From: Oscillospiraceae bacterium
GTDB lineage: Bacteria; Bacillota; Clostridia; Oscillospirales; Acutalibacteraceae
DNA: 5,813 nucleotides
Reading direction: 5' to 3'
Assembly (NCBI GenBank): GCA_902796295.1
Contig: CADBOL010000030.1
Span: forward strand, 1 to 5,813
Within the stretch, counting starts at the first letter, position 1; every line of letters starts with the position of its first letter. Made by a program: the position numbers and the translations under genes. The notes under the pieces were generated by a model. The model was not told where the DNA came from, made no database searches, and saw only the letters and a list, made by a program, of their open reading frames with translations. Positions 5,094-5,813 of the stretch are shown here, piece by piece.

Positions 5094-5813
5094 ATGAAAA
5101 TTCTTATTGTTTTTCTGAGCATCGCAGCGGCAGTCATTCTGCTTATGCTCCTTCTTCTGGTTTATGCGCTCATCGCGGGGCACTTCATCCCGAAAAATCT
5201 CAGAGAAGTCAAGAAAAATGTTTCTCCCCTCTTTGCCGACGGCAAAGCGCAGATAGGCGCTCACAGGGCAGGTGCGGGCATTGCTCCGGAAAACACGCCT
5301 ATGGCGTTTGATATATGTCTTAATTCCGGAGAATTTGAAGTGCAGGAACTTGAATTTGACCTGCATATGACAAAGGATGAGAAGCTGATAATTCTGCATG
5401 ATCCGACTCTTGACAGGACCACCGACGCAACGGAAATATACGGAAAGAAGAATATCTTCCCGAAGGATCTGACATACGATGAGATTTCAAAGCTGAATCC
5501 CGGAGAGGGTTTTGTCACCGACACCGGCGGTATGCCTTTCAAAGGCCTGCGGGGAGACGATATCCCCGGCGGTCTCAGGATACCTCTGCTTGAAGAGATT
5601 ATCGACAAGATTGAAGCAAAAGGCAAGTATCTTTACAGCATAGACATAAAAGACAGCGGCGAAACAGGGCGCAAGGCGGCGGATGCGCTTATAGAGCTCA
5701 CAAGGAAAAAAGGCATCGCCGACAGGGTGATAATAGCAACATTCAACAATGATATCACCCGCTATCTGACAGAAAAACACCCCGATGTCCAGAGGTCAAT
5801 CGGAGTGTTTGAA
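5094..5813 (+). CDS. Membrane-anchored glycerophosphodiester phosphodiesterase (3' end cut off)
   Basis: The open frame runs off the window after 240 residues with no stop. Residues about 3-28 (ILIVFLSIAAAVILLMLLLL and on) form one transmembrane anchor without a cleavage site. The GDPD catalytic domain follows, with H57R58 and PE66N67T68 (HRAGAGIAPENT), E87FD89 with the following T93 and D95, H102D103 (LHDPTLDRTTD), and IDIK at 183-186. Known enzymes hydrolyse glycerophosphodiesters to glycerol 3-phosphate and an alcohol using a divalent metal. E87 and D89 are expected metal ligands, and the later ligand, usually Glu, is Asp184 here. AGGGTG (5078-5083) serves as ribosome binding site at a slightly long distance. 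Basic residues K34, R37, K40 and K41 after the anchor outnumber the single K2 before it, which would favour a cytoplasmic catalytic domain. No separate promoter is evident, so expression may depend on read-through of the preceding terminator. Confidence 0.88.
   Translation, partial: MKILIVFLSIAAAVILLMLLLLVYALIAGHFIPKNLREVKKNVSPLFADGKAQIGAHRAGAGIAPENTPMAFDICLNSGEFEVQELEFDLHMTKDEKLIILHDPTLDRTTDATEIYGKKNIFPKDLTYDEISKLNPGEGFVTDTGGMPFKGLRGDDIPGGLRIPLLEEIIDKIEAKGKYLYSIDIKDSGETGRKAADALIELTRKKGIADRVIIATFNNDITRYLTEKHPDVQRSIGVFE

Noticed and set aside
5261..5780. - strand open frames across the 3' edge
   Set aside because: They oppose the GDPD gene, whose HR, PENT, ExD and HD motifs are in the + frame.

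Overview
The window looks like chromosomal DNA of an anaerobic Clostridia-class Firmicute, possibly from the Oscillospirales. Three things point there: the tail of a SCIFF-peptide radical SAM maturase, a high-molecular-weight rubredoxin (flavin reductase fused to rubredoxin), and strong AGGAGG-type ribosome binding sites with tightly packed genes. It holds seven complete genes and two cut by the window edges. I see no tRNA, rRNA, CRISPR array, insertion sequence or phage gene, and no gene-free stretch longer than about 140 bases.

Layout. (1) Bases 2-815, + strand: the 3' end of the SCIFF maturase overlaps the hrb-like gene by 8 bases, and a bidirectional hairpin terminator follows (about 833-852). 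(2) Bases 864-3226, - strand: a compact four-gene unit. In transcription order it encodes a Cys-type glutathione peroxidase, a small TSCPD-domain protein, an OhrR-type MarR regulator and a CDF metal-efflux protein with a Mn-type site. Gaps are 14 nt, an 8 nt overlap, and 5 nt. It starts at a near-consensus promoter (TTGACA-17-TACAAT) whose spacer and -10 box are covered by two abutting 15-bp sites that closely match the OhrR operator TACAATTnAATTGTA. (3) Bases 3363-3932, + strand: a divergent nitroreductase. (4) Bases 4022-5035, + strand: an inositol 2-dehydrogenase-like oxidoreductase with its own strong promoter and a hairpin terminator. (5) Base 5094 to the edge, + strand: a membrane-anchored glycerophosphodiester phosphodiesterase, cut by the window end.

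How the genes fit together. The centre is best read as an autoregulated organic-peroxide response operon. OhrR would repress gpx-TSCPD-ohrR-CDF, and oxidation of its conserved Cys14 by a hydroperoxide would release the operon, giving a thiol peroxidase, a small Cys-rich protein of unknown function and a metal exporter. The hrb-like flavo-rubredoxin next door is another reductive-detoxification type protein, but it lies on the opposite strand behind a terminator. The IolG-like and GDPD genes could act in sequence on glycerophosphoinositol; that is inference only.
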